A stretch of 34,692 nucleotides of DNA, from assembly GCA_021732645.1 (NCBI GenBank), contig JAKFUQ010000016.1, positions 1 through 34,692 on the forward strand, in the 5' to 3' direction. Source of the stretch: Rhizobacter sp. Lineage in GTDB: Bacteria > Pseudomonadota > Gammaproteobacteria > Burkholderiales > Burkholderiaceae_C. The translations under genes and the position numbers were made by a program. Below, one piece after another: positions 1 to 7,893 of this stretch. The first letter of the stretch is position 1. The number at the start of each line of letters is the position of its first letter. The notes below the pieces were generated by a model. It did no database searches and was not told the DNA's origin. It saw only the letters and a list, made by a program, of their open reading frames with translations.

Positions 1-220
1 GGCGGGGGTCGGGGCGGCCTTCACCGGTCTTGAAGTTGGCCTGGCAGCGGCGGCAGACGTACATCTTCGAGCTCGACATCATGGGCTTGATGCCGGGCTC
101 GGACGAGGGCCGGGCGGCCGAATATTCGGCCTGGGTCTGCCGCAGCTTGATGTTTTCAGCGCTGTTGGCGGCCGCAGTGGCCGTTGAATTGGCGGTGGTT
201 TTGCTTCGTTGTGTGGCCAT
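1..220 (-). CDS. Mini zinc-ribbon protein A (partial, runs off the left edge)
   Basis: Reverse-strand translation from ATG at 220: MATQRSKTTANSTATAAANSAENIKLRQTQAEYSAARPSSEPGIKPMMSSSKMYVCRRCQANFKTGEGRPDPR...; paralogous to the ORF at 7060-7389; CxxC knuckle (CRRC). Confidence 0.75.
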   Translation of the reverse strand, partial: MATQRSKTTANSTATAAANSAENIKLRQTQAEYSAARPSSEPGIKPMMSSSKMYVCRRCQANFKTGEGRPDPR

Positions 221-385
221 GGCGCGGGAGTGAACCTCTCAGGTTGAGCCGGCACGTCGGGGCACGAACGTACCAACGAAAACCCTTATTGTCCCTGCTG
301 TGACCAAATCCCGCTGGCACGGGGTGATCTTCGAGGTGTGAGCAGGCGTTACGGGCGCCCGTGACGGCTGTGCTCCGTGGTCCGG

Positions 386-1381
386 TCATGCCTGCCGCGC
401 ATCGATCGGCAGCGCCACGCCGCAGGCTTCCAGCGCCTGGGCCACCGTGCCACGGCTGGCGGGCTTGGGCAAGAAGGCATCGCAGCCGGCCAGTTCGGCA
501 CGCACGCGTTCGAGGGGGCGCGCCGAGCCGGTGACGACGATCAGCGCACACACGCTGTCGTGGGCATGGACGGGAGGTGCCTTGACGCGGCTGCACAGGT
601 CGTGGCTGGCAGGCCCCGCCGAGCCGTCGAAGATGATGCTCAGGAAAGCCACGGCGTAGCGCTTGGCCGCCAGCATGCGCACCGCCTGCATCGTGCTTTG
701 CACCGGGTGCGTGCGAAAGCCAAAGGCTTCCAGCAGTGCGCACAGCTGGACGCGGGCCGCGTCGTCGCTCTCCAGCACCAGCGCGTCGGCGGGCGTCGCC
801 GTCGTCACGGGCTGGCCCTTGTTGGCCAGCACCTTGCGCCGCACCTGCGCGCGCCGCTGCACCTTGGTGGACGCCTTGGCGTCGGGGGCGGTGTTCGCAG
901 GTGCGGCGGGAGTGGTGCTGCGGCGTGCTTGCGGCGGCGTAGCAGCTGCTGCTCGCTTGGCCAGGGCCTGTGGCGGCTGCGCGTCGGGGTCGGACACGAT
1001 CACGCCCGGTGGCAGCGGGTTGGCAGGCGTCGCGTCGTCGTCGGGCGCCGACATCGCCTCGACCTCGCGCAGTGTCAACGGGGGCAGCGGTGGCGGCAGC
1101 GGCGCGTCGGGTTCGTGCATCGCGGCGGCATGGGCAGGTTCGGCCTGCGCATCCAGCCCGCCGGTGCGCGAATTGAACCAGCGCCGCAGTTCTGGCGCGT
1201 CCAGGTGCACCGATGGCGTGGTGTCGGCGTCCAGCTCCATCTCGGTCAGGTCGACGAAGGTCTCAGCGGGTCGTTTTGCCGCGCCGTGCAGCGTGGAGCC
1301 ACAGGTGCTGCAGATGCCGGCGTCGGGCAGATTCAGCCGTACACACGCCGGGCACACATTGAACGGGGTCATGCACCCCAT
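386..1381 (-). CDS. N-terminal zinc ribbon (CPAC...CSTC) fused through a low-complexity linker to a C-terminal degenerate CheY-like receiver
   Basis: 331 aa ORF; CPACVRLNLPDAGICSTCG at the N-terminus; C-terminal ALVLESDDAARVQLCALLEAFGFRT...AFLSIIFDG...ALIVVTGSA...DAFLPKPAS follows the receiver pattern. Confidence 0.8.
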   Translation of the reverse strand: MGCMTPFNVCPACVRLNLPDAGICSTCGSTLHGAAKRPAETFVDLTEMELDADTTPSVHLDAPELRRWFNSRTGGLDAQAEPAHAAAMHEPDAPLPPPLPPLTLREVEAMSAPDDDATPANPLPPGVIVSDPDAQPPQALAKRAAAATPPQARRSTTPAAPANTAPDAKASTKVQRRAQVRRKVLANKGQPVTTATPADALVLESDDAARVQLCALLEAFGFRTHPVQSTMQAVRMLAAKRYAVAFLSIIFDGSAGPASHDLCSRVKAPPVHAHDSVCALIVVTGSARPLERVRAELAGCDAFLPKPASRGTVAQALEACGVALPIDARQA

Positions 1382-1434
1382 TCTGGACTGGTCATTTCTG
1401 GACGCAATCCCCCATTGTTGCGACCCGTGCCGCG

Positions 1435-2139
1435 TCAGGTGTGCCGCGTGCGGGCACCCGCGAGCGCATTCGCACGGATGGCGGCGATGGCTTCGGCATA
1501 GCGCCCGCCGCTGAACACCGCCGAGCCGGCGACCAGCGTGTCGGCCCCGGCATTGCCGACGCGCTGGGCGTTGTCGGCCTTGACGCCGCCATCGACTTCG
1601 AGCCAGATGTCGCGGCCGGTCGCATCGATGCGCTGGCGCACGGCGTCGATCTTGGTCAGCACATGTTCGATGAAGCTCTGCCCACCGTAGCCGGGGTTGA
1701 CCGACATCAGCAGCACCAGGTCAAGTTGATCGAGCACATGGTCCAGGCATTGCAGCGGCGTGGCCGGGTTGAGCACCAGCCCGGCCTTCACACCGAACGA
1801 GTGGATCAGCTGGATGGTGCGGTCGACGTGTTCGCTGGCCTCGGGGTGGAACGAGATGATGGCCGCGCCCGCTTGCGCAAACATCGGGATCAGCGCATCG
1901 ACCGGCTTGACCATCAGGTGCACGTCGATGGGCACCGGCTGGCCGTCTTTCACCGCATAGGGCTTGATCGCCTGGCAGACCAGCGGGCCGACGGTGAGGT
2001 TGGGCACGTAGTGGTTGTCCATCACGTCGAAATGGATCACGTCTGCACCGGCGGCGATCACCGCGGTGACTTCCTCACCCAGGCGGGCGAAGTCGGCAGA
2101 CAGCAGGCTGGGCGCAATGCGCATGGTCGGGCTGGGCAT
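1435..2139 (-). CDS. rpe: Ribulose-phosphate 3-epimerase
   Basis: 234 aa; [47 protein letters not shown] and EVDGGV motifs. Confidence 0.97.
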   Translation of the reverse strand: MPSPTMRIAPSLLSADFARLGEEVTAVIAAGADVIHFDVMDNHYVPNLTVGPLVCQAIKPYAVKDGQPVPIDVHLMVKPVDALIPMFAQAGAAIISFHPEASEHVDRTIQLIHSFGVKAGLVLNPATPLQCLDHVLDQLDLVLLMSVNPGYGGQSFIEHVLTKIDAVRQRIDATGRDIWLEVDGGVKADNAQRVGNAGADTLVAGSAVFSGGRYAEAIAAIRANALAGARTRHT

Positions 2140-2279
2140 GGGGACTCTTTTCTAAGGCGAGCGGCGTGGGCCGCGACGTGCCCCTGGGCACAGGGGGTCA
2201 AGACGCGATTTTCCCGCCGTTCGCGCGTTGGTGCGCGGTCTTTTGCATCATGGCTGCGCGGCGCCGGTGCGCAAGGGTG

Positions 2280-3461
2280 TCAGCTGCCAAACGCTGCGAT
2301 CCCCGTCATCGCCCGGCCGAGGATCAGCGCGTGGATGTCGTGCGTGCCTTCGTAGGTGTTGACCACTTCGAGGTTGACCAGGTGGCGCGCGATGCCGTAC
2401 TCGTCGCTGATGCCATTGCCGCCGAGCATGTCGCGCGCCATGCGGGCGATGTCGAGCGACTTGCCGCAGGCGTTGCGCTTGAGCATCGAGGTGATCTCGG
2501 GCGACGCCGTGCCTTCGTCCTTCATGCGGCCCAGCCGCAGGCAGGCCTGCAGGCCGAGCGCGATCTCGGTCTGCATGTCGGCCAGCTTTTTCTGGATCAA
2601 TTGGTTGGCCGCCAGCGGCCGGCCGAACTGCTGCCGGTCCAGCACGTACTGGCGCGCGCGGAACCAGCAGTCTTCCGCGGCGCCGAGTGTTCCCCAGGCG
2701 ATGCCATAGCGCGCGCTGTTCAGGCAGGTGAACGGGCCCTTCAGCCCGCGGATGTCGGGGAAGGCGTTCTCCTCGGGGCAGAACACTCCGTCCATCACGA
2801 TCTGCCCGGTGATGCTGGCGCGCAGCCCGACCTTGCCGTGCAGCGCCGGCGCGCTGAGGCCGGCCGTGCCCTGGTCGAGGATGAAGCCGCGGATCTCACC
2901 GGCATCGTCCTTCGCCCAGACCACAAACACATCGGCGATCGGGCTGTTGGTGATCCAGGTCTTGGTGCCGCTCAGGCGATAGCCGCCGGGCACGGCGCGC
3001 GCCCGCGTGACCATGCTGCCCGGGTCGGAGCCGTGGTCGGGCTCGGTCAGGCCGAAGCAGCCGATTGCCTCGCCTGCCGCCAGTGTGGGCAGGTAGCGCT
3101 GCTTCTGCGCCTCGGTGCCGAAGGTGTGGATCGGCAGCATCACCAGCGAGCTTTGCACGCTCATCATCGAGCGGTAGCCGGAGTCGACACGCTCGACCTC
3201 GCGCGCCACCAGGCCGTAGCAGACGTGGTTCATGCCCGCGCCGCCGTACTCGGGCGGGATGACGATGCCCAGCAGGCCGAGTGCGCCCATCTCGCGGAAG
3301 ATCGCGACGTCGGTGGTTTCCTGGCGGAAGGCATCGAGCACGCGCGGGGCCAGGCGATCCTGGCAGTAGGCGGCGGCGGCTTCGCGCACCGCGCGCTCGT
3401 CGTCGGCCAGTTGTGCATCGAGGCGCAACGGGTCGTTCCACTGGAATCGGGCGGTGGTCAT
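2280..3461 (-). CDS. gcdH: Acyl-CoA dehydrogenase, most likely glutaryl-CoA dehydrogenase
   Basis: 393 aa full-length [60 protein letters not shown]. Confidence 0.92.
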   Translation of the reverse strand: MTTARFQWNDPLRLDAQLADDERAVREAAAAYCQDRLAPRVLDAFRQETTDVAIFREMGALGLLGIVIPPEYGGAGMNHVCYGLVAREVERVDSGYRSMMSVQSSLVMLPIHTFGTEAQKQRYLPTLAAGEAIGCFGLTEPDHGSDPGSMVTRARAVPGGYRLSGTKTWITNSPIADVFVVWAKDDAGEIRGFILDQGTAGLSAPALHGKVGLRASITGQIVMDGVFCPEENAFPDIRGLKGPFTCLNSARYGIAWGTLGAAEDCWFRARQYVLDRQQFGRPLAANQLIQKKLADMQTEIALGLQACLRLGRMKDEGTASPEITSMLKRNACGKSLDIARMARDMLGGNGISDEYGIARHLVNLEVVNTYEGTHDIHALILGRAMTGIAAFGS

Positions 3462-3586
3462 GCTGTAACTCCGTGAGAGCGCTGCGGGCGGCGCTCGATG
3501 ATGCCTTTGAAACCCGCATATCGATCTGTGAGACAGGGCAAGGCCGGGCCGTGGAAAATACGCGTTTTATCGATCCCGCCCCACCC

Positions 3587-4360
3587 ATGAGTGCATTCAA
3601 CGAAGAGCGCGTGCTGAGCGTCCATCACTGGACCGACCGGCTGTTCAGCTTCACCACCACCCGCGACCCCAGCCTGCGCTTTTCCAACGGCCATTTCACG
3701 ATGATCGGCCTGCGCGTCGATGGCAAGCCGCTGCTGCGCGCCTACAGCATCGTCAGCCCGAACCATGACGACACGCTCGAGTTCTTGAGCATCAAGGTGC
3801 CCGACGGCCCACTGACCTCGCGGCTGCAGCACATCCAGGTCGGCGACACCGTCATCGTCGGCAAGAAGCCCACCGGCACCCTGCTGATCGACTACCTGCT
3901 GCCCGGCAAGCGGCTGTACCTGATCGGCACGGGCACCGGCGTGGCGCCGTTCCTTAGCATCATTCGCGACCCGGACACCTACGAGCGTTTCGAGAAGGTC
4001 GTGCTGATCCACGGCGTGCGCGAGGTGAAGGAGCTGGCGTACCACAGCTACCTCAACGAAGACCTGCCGGTGCACGAGTTCCTGGGCGAGATGGTCTCCA
4101 GCCAGCTGCTGTACTACCCGACGGTGACCCGCGAGCCCTTCGTCAACCAGGGCCGCATCACCACGCTGCTGGAGTCCGGCAAACTCGCCGCCGACCTCGG
4201 CCTGCCCGCGCTAGCCCCCGAACACGACCGCATCATGCTGTGCGGCAGCCCCGAGATGCTGCGCGACCTGAAGGCCATGCTGGAAGCGCGCCACTTCAAG
4301 GAAGGCAACACTTCCAAGCCCGGCGACTATGTGATCGAGCGGGCTTTCGTGGAGCAGTAA
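3587..4360 (+). CDS. fpr: Ferredoxin--NADP reductase
   Basis: In-frame ATG at 3587 within the 3281-4360 ORF: MSAFNEERVLSVHHWTDRLFSFTTTRDPSLRF...RAYSIVSPN...GTGTGVAPFLSI...MLCGSPEML...YVIERAFVE. Confidence 0.93.
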   Translation: MSAFNEERVLSVHHWTDRLFSFTTTRDPSLRFSNGHFTMIGLRVDGKPLLRAYSIVSPNHDDTLEFLSIKVPDGPLTSRLQHIQVGDTVIVGKKPTGTLLIDYLLPGKRLYLIGTGTGVAPFLSIIRDPDTYERFEKVVLIHGVREVKELAYHSYLNEDLPVHEFLGEMVSSQLLYYPTVTREPFVNQGRITTLLESGKLAADLGLPALAPEHDRIMLCGSPEMLRDLKAMLEARHFKEGNTSKPGDYVIERAFVEQ

Positions 4361-4420
4361 AGCGAGTGACACGGCGCTGTTGAAGCTGTACATTCATACA
4401 TGCTTTTTCGGAGATCGGCG

Positions 4421-5380
4421 ATGTTGACATCACTCGAAATTTGCGCCGGTGCGGGCGGGCAGGCCATCGGCGTGGAGGCTGCCGGATTCGAGCACTGCGC
4501 ATTGGTCGAACTTGACCATGGTGCCTGCCAAACGCTGCGCTTCAACCGACCGACATGGAACGTGGTCGAAGGTGATGTGCGCGCGTTTTCCGCCGCAGCG
4601 TACCGGGGCATCGATCTGCTGGCCGGCGGGGTGCCGTGCCCCCCGTTTTCCGTGGCAGGCAAGCAGCTCGGCCCCGACGACGAGCGTGACTTGTTCCCCG
4701 AAGCGCTGCGTCTGGTCGGAGAGTCCCGCCCGGCGGCAGTGATGTTGGAAAACGTGCGTGGTCTGCTTGGCCCCGCCTTTGCCGACTATCGCGCGCAGAT
4801 CGACACCCAGCTCTCGAAGCTGGGCTACATCGCGCAATGGAAGCTGCTGCACGCGTCGGATTTCGGGGTGCCGCAGTTGCGTCCACGTGTGATCTGCGTC
4901 GCACTCAAGCCGTCGACGGCAGCACATTTCGTTTGGCCGGTGGGCAGCGCGCACAAGACCACGGTCGGCGAAGCGCTGCTGCCCCTGATGGCTGCCAACG
5001 GCTGGCCTGGTGCGGCCGACTGGGCCGAGGCAGCGTGCACGGTGGCGCCTACCCTGGTCGGCGGATCGAAGAAGCACGGTGGCCCCGACCTGGGCCCTAC
5101 GCGAGCCAAACAGGCGTGGCGCGAGTTGAGCGTCGATGGCATGGGTATCGCCGATGCCGCACCGGGCCCCGATTTCGTGGGATTGCCGCGACTTACCGTG
5201 CCGATGGTCGCCCGGCTGCAAGGCTTTCCGTCCGATTGGCTGATTGCCGGTCGCAAGACGGTGGCGTACCGGCAGGTTGGCAATGCCTTTCCGCCGCCCG
5301 TGGCTGCGGCCGTTGCGACACAGATTGCAACGGCGCTCGATGCGGTGGCGCAACGTCGGGTGCTGCGCGTGGCGGCTTGA
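4421..5380 (+). CDS. DNA (cytosine-5)-methyltransferase, type II R-M
   Basis: SLEICAGAGGQAIGVEAAGF (motif I), GGVPCPPFSVAGKQ (catalytic PC, motif IV), LENVRG (motif VI), YRQVGNAFPPPVA (motif X). ATG at 4421 is preceded by GGAG at 4410-4413; an in-frame ATG at 4400 is the alternative. Confidence 0.93.
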   Translation: MLTSLEICAGAGGQAIGVEAAGFEHCALVELDHGACQTLRFNRPTWNVVEGDVRAFSAAAYRGIDLLAGGVPCPPFSVAGKQLGPDDERDLFPEALRLVGESRPAAVMLENVRGLLGPAFADYRAQIDTQLSKLGYIAQWKLLHASDFGVPQLRPRVICVALKPSTAAHFVWPVGSAHKTTVGEALLPLMAANGWPGAADWAEAACTVAPTLVGGSKKHGGPDLGPTRAKQAWRELSVDGMGIADAAPGPDFVGLPRLTVPMVARLQGFPSDWLIAGRKTVAYRQVGNAFPPPVAAAVATQIATALDAVAQRRVLRVAA

Positions 5381-5418
5381 GGGTCAGGTGCTGACTGGGC
5401 CTCGAGGCGCTTGCTGTG

Positions 5419-6213
5419 TCACAAGCGCACACTGAGCCAATCGTCGTCAGCGGGGTTTGGATAACCCTGGGCCACGATCTCTGCGCGCTCCACGGCATAG
5501 GTCGCGCACAACACCTTCAATCCGCGCGCCGCCAGCGTGGCCTTGGCCTCGCGTGCTCGGCGCAGCGGATCACCCCTGAGCTGCGCCACTTGCAGCAAGG
5601 CAGATCGCGGAATCAGCCGATCATTGACATGTTCGAACAGCGCCAACAGACGCTGTTTGCCGCTGCGCGGTGACAACACCTTCTGCCGCACCTCGTCACT
5701 CAGGTTCAACAAAAAGTTCTGCGGCAGCGGGCCGTCCCTCACCAGCCAGTGAATGCGCAGCTTGCCCGCCGCGCAAAGGGTCCGTTTCTTGTCCTGGTTG
5801 GCACCGGCGGTCAGCACGTCGAGCGAAGTGCGGATCAAGCCCGCACTGAAGGTGCCACGGGCATCGTCAGCGCTGACCACCCAACACACCTCGTTCACCG
5901 CTTCCGGCGGGATCATCCATTGACCGGTCAACGAGAACTTGGTGTCCACCTCGTGCCCGGCGATCAGGTTATCGAGCTTCTTGCCGCGCCCCAGATCGAA
6001 AGCGAAACGGAGGACGATTTCCACTTTGGTGCCGATGTAGGTCTTCTCGGTTTTCTCCAGTTGCTCGACGCAGTAGCGGCCGGTGCGCGCACCGTCGATT
6101 ACTTCATCGAGCGAGCGGCGCAGCGAGTCGCCGAGCACCTTCGACATGTCCGCTCTGGTGAGAAACCAAGCGGCCACGGCGTTCAAGGCGTTGTCAGAGA
6201 CGGGATCTGGCAT
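5419..6213 (-). CDS. NaeI-family type II restriction endonuclease
   Basis: 264 aa; EQLEKTEKTYIGTKVEIVLRFAFDLGRGKKLDNLIAGHEVDTKFSLTGQWMIPPEA resembles NaeI; E-x15-D-x8-D-x-K catalytic spacing; convergent with an adjacent C5-MTase. Confidence 0.88.
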   Translation of the reverse strand: MPDPVSDNALNAVAAWFLTRADMSKVLGDSLRRSLDEVIDGARTGRYCVEQLEKTEKTYIGTKVEIVLRFAFDLGRGKKLDNLIAGHEVDTKFSLTGQWMIPPEAVNEVCWVVSADDARGTFSAGLIRTSLDVLTAGANQDKKRTLCAAGKLRIHWLVRDGPLPQNFLLNLSDEVRQKVLSPRSGKQRLLALFEHVNDRLIPRSALLQVAQLRGDPLRRAREAKATLAARGLKVLCATYAVERAEIVAQGYPNPADDDWLSVRL

Positions 6214-6262
6214 CGACCGAAGTATCTTTCATTGGACTGGCGCCGAACCCGCCGAGCGCCTT

Positions 6263-7048
6263 TCACCACGGCAGCGGTTCGCCGTGGTGGTTGAAGAAAC
6301 CGCCAGTGTCCGCAGGGGTCAACCCGTCGATCACCGCCAGCAGGCGTGTGGCGGCTGCTTCGGGTGTCTGCACCTCCAGCCCCGACTTGGCAAACGGCGA
6401 TGACAGCGGTGTGTCGACGGTGCCAGGGTGCAGCGCGACACAGATCGCAGCGGGATTTTTGCGCCCCAGCTCGATCGCTGCCGTATGCACCAGCTGGTTC
6501 AACGCCGCCTTTGACGCCCGGTAGCTGTACCAGCCGCCGAGCCGGTTGTCGCCGATGCTGCCGACCTTGGCCGACAGCGTGGCGAACACCGCTTTGCCCG
6601 ACGGGGCCAACAGCGGCAGGAAGTGCTTCATCAGCAGCGCCGGGCCGATGGCGTTGATGGCGTAGGCGTGGGCCATGTGGCTTGCATCGAGTTCACGCCA
6701 CGACTTCTCCGGCTCGAAACCGTTGCCATGCAGGAAGCCGGTGGCGTCGATCACCAGGCGCAGTGGCAGCCCTGCCTGCACCCGCTTGTCGATCTGCGCG
6801 GCTGCGGCGGCGATGCGCGTTTCATCGAGCAGGTCAATGTCGAGATCAAGACCACGGTCGGCTGCGACGATGGGCGTGGCCGCATCAGGCCGCCGCCCTG
6901 CAGCAAGCACCTGGGCGAACCGCGCGTCGCGGCGCAGGTGTTGGCACAGCACCGCACCCACACCACCGCGTACACCGATCACCACAGCCAGCCCGCGGGC
7001 ACCATGGAATTCGCCGTTGTCACCCGCCGGGGCGAGGTCGGGCGGCAC
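6263..7048 (-). CDS. Short-chain dehydrogenase/reductase family protein (start uncertain; ORF is open to 7159)
   Basis: AVVIGVRGGVGAVL Rossmann-like, SYRASKAALNQLVHTAAIEL (YxxxK), HPGTVDTPLSSPF. GTG at 7048 lies just after the stop of the upstream zinc-ribbon ORF; another in-frame GTG occurs at 6985. Confidence 0.8.
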   Translation of the reverse strand: MPPDLAPAGDNGEFHGARGLAVVIGVRGGVGAVLCQHLRRDARFAQVLAAGRRPDAATPIVAADRGLDLDIDLLDETRIAAAAAQIDKRVQAGLPLRLVIDATGFLHGNGFEPEKSWRELDASHMAHAYAINAIGPALLMKHFLPLLAPSGKAVFATLSAKVGSIGDNRLGGWYSYRASKAALNQLVHTAAIELGRKNPAAICVALHPGTVDTPLSSPFAKSGLEVQTPEAAATRLLAVIDGLTPADTGGFFNHHGEPLPW

Positions 7049-7059
7049 GGCCGCTCCGG

Positions 7060-7389
7060 TCAGGTCGATGCCGGGTCGAGCGAGGGGGTGGCTGCCGGCG
7101 GTGCGGCAGAGGCCGCCAAAGCGGCAGCCGCGGCTGCCAGGGCCAGGCAGGGGTTGCACTTGCCCAGCCCGGCCATGCGCACATCGGGCCTGCCGTCGCC
7201 GGTCTTGAAGTTGGCCTGGCAGCGCCGACAGACGTACATCTTCGAGCTGGACATCATCGTCTTGGCGCCGGGCTCAGCCTGCGGCCTGGCCGCCGAGTAC
7301 TCGGCTTGCGATTGCCGCAGTTTCTGGGCGGAGTCGGCGGTCTTGTCGGTGTTGGCGTTGCGTGTGGTCATGGCAAGCGGCGTAGTCAT
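7060..7389 (-). CDS. Mini zinc-ribbon protein B
   Basis: 109 aa; QAEYSAARPQAEPGAKTMMSSSKMYVCRRCQANFKTGDGRPDVRMAGLGKCNPC, a CxxC...CxxC arrangement, with an Ala-rich tail; paralogue of the ORF at 1-220. Start may be the in-frame ATG at 7371. Confidence 0.75.
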   Translation of the reverse strand: MTTPLAMTTRNANTDKTADSAQKLRQSQAEYSAARPQAEPGAKTMMSSSKMYVCRRCQANFKTGDGRPDVRMAGLGKCNPCLALAAAAAALAASAAPPAATPSLDPAST

Positions 7390-7518
7390 GTTGCCCGCGC
7401 CGAACGGTAGCGTCGCTCACGGAATGAGAATTGTCTATGCAATGCCCGTGCCGTGTCACTCCCCGTCAAGGGGGAAGTCAGATCCCCGCAGACGCTCTAG
7501 GGCAACGCCGACCTGCAC

Positions 7519-7893
7519 TCACGCCAACAGCGTGCGCAGTGCCGCGGCGACGAAAGGCTTGGGCAGGCTGCCGGCCACGTCCAGCCCGTCGGCGCGGGCC
7601 TGCGCCATCGCGCGGCTCAGTCGTTCGGCATCGGCACCGCTGGTGACGATGATGCGCGCCCGGCAGCCGCGCGCCGCCAGCTCGGCGAGCACCTGCTCGC
7701 CGCTGGTTGCGGGCATCGTCAGGTCCAGCACGACATGGGTCGGTTGCCAGTCGGCAACGCTGGCGTAAAACTCGCTGGCCTCGCGCGTGACGCGGGTCGC
7801 CACGCCTGCCAGGCGTGCCACCGACTCGACCACCATGCCGACCAGCGCGTCGTCGTCGAGGATCAGCAGCCGCCGCGGGTCAGGCGGGCTCAT
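7519..7893 (-). CDS. Stand-alone response-regulator receiver domain
   Basis: 124 aa; RRLLILDDDALVG, THVVLDLTMPATSG, IIVTSG, SLPKPF. Start overlaps the stop of the upstream histidine kinase (7890-7893). Confidence 0.92.
   Translation of the reverse strand: MSPPDPRRLLILDDDALVGMVVESVARLAGVATRVTREASEFYASVADWQPTHVVLDLTMPATSGEQVLAELAARGCRARIIVTSGADAERLSRAMAQARADGLDVAGSLPKPFVAAALRTLLA

Noticed and set aside
351-362. ACGGGCGCCCGT 12-bp palindrome upstream of mini zinc ribbon A
   Set aside because: Expected occasionally at this GC content and not followed by a U-tract; no independent support.
377-1501. 374-aa plus-strand ORF over the zinc-ribbon/receiver gene
   Set aside because: R/G/H-rich composition and no recognisable motif; the minus frame has coherent zinc-ribbon and receiver signatures.
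4387-4400. TGTA-N6-TACA inverted repeat upstream of the methyltransferase, considered as an operator or C-box
   Set aside because: Short 4-bp arms, no controller gene nearby, and no convincing promoter spacing; could be chance.
7423-7431. AATGAGAAT Fur-like half-site upstream of mini zinc ribbon B
   Set aside because: Only one half matches; the other arm has no similarity, so too weak to claim.
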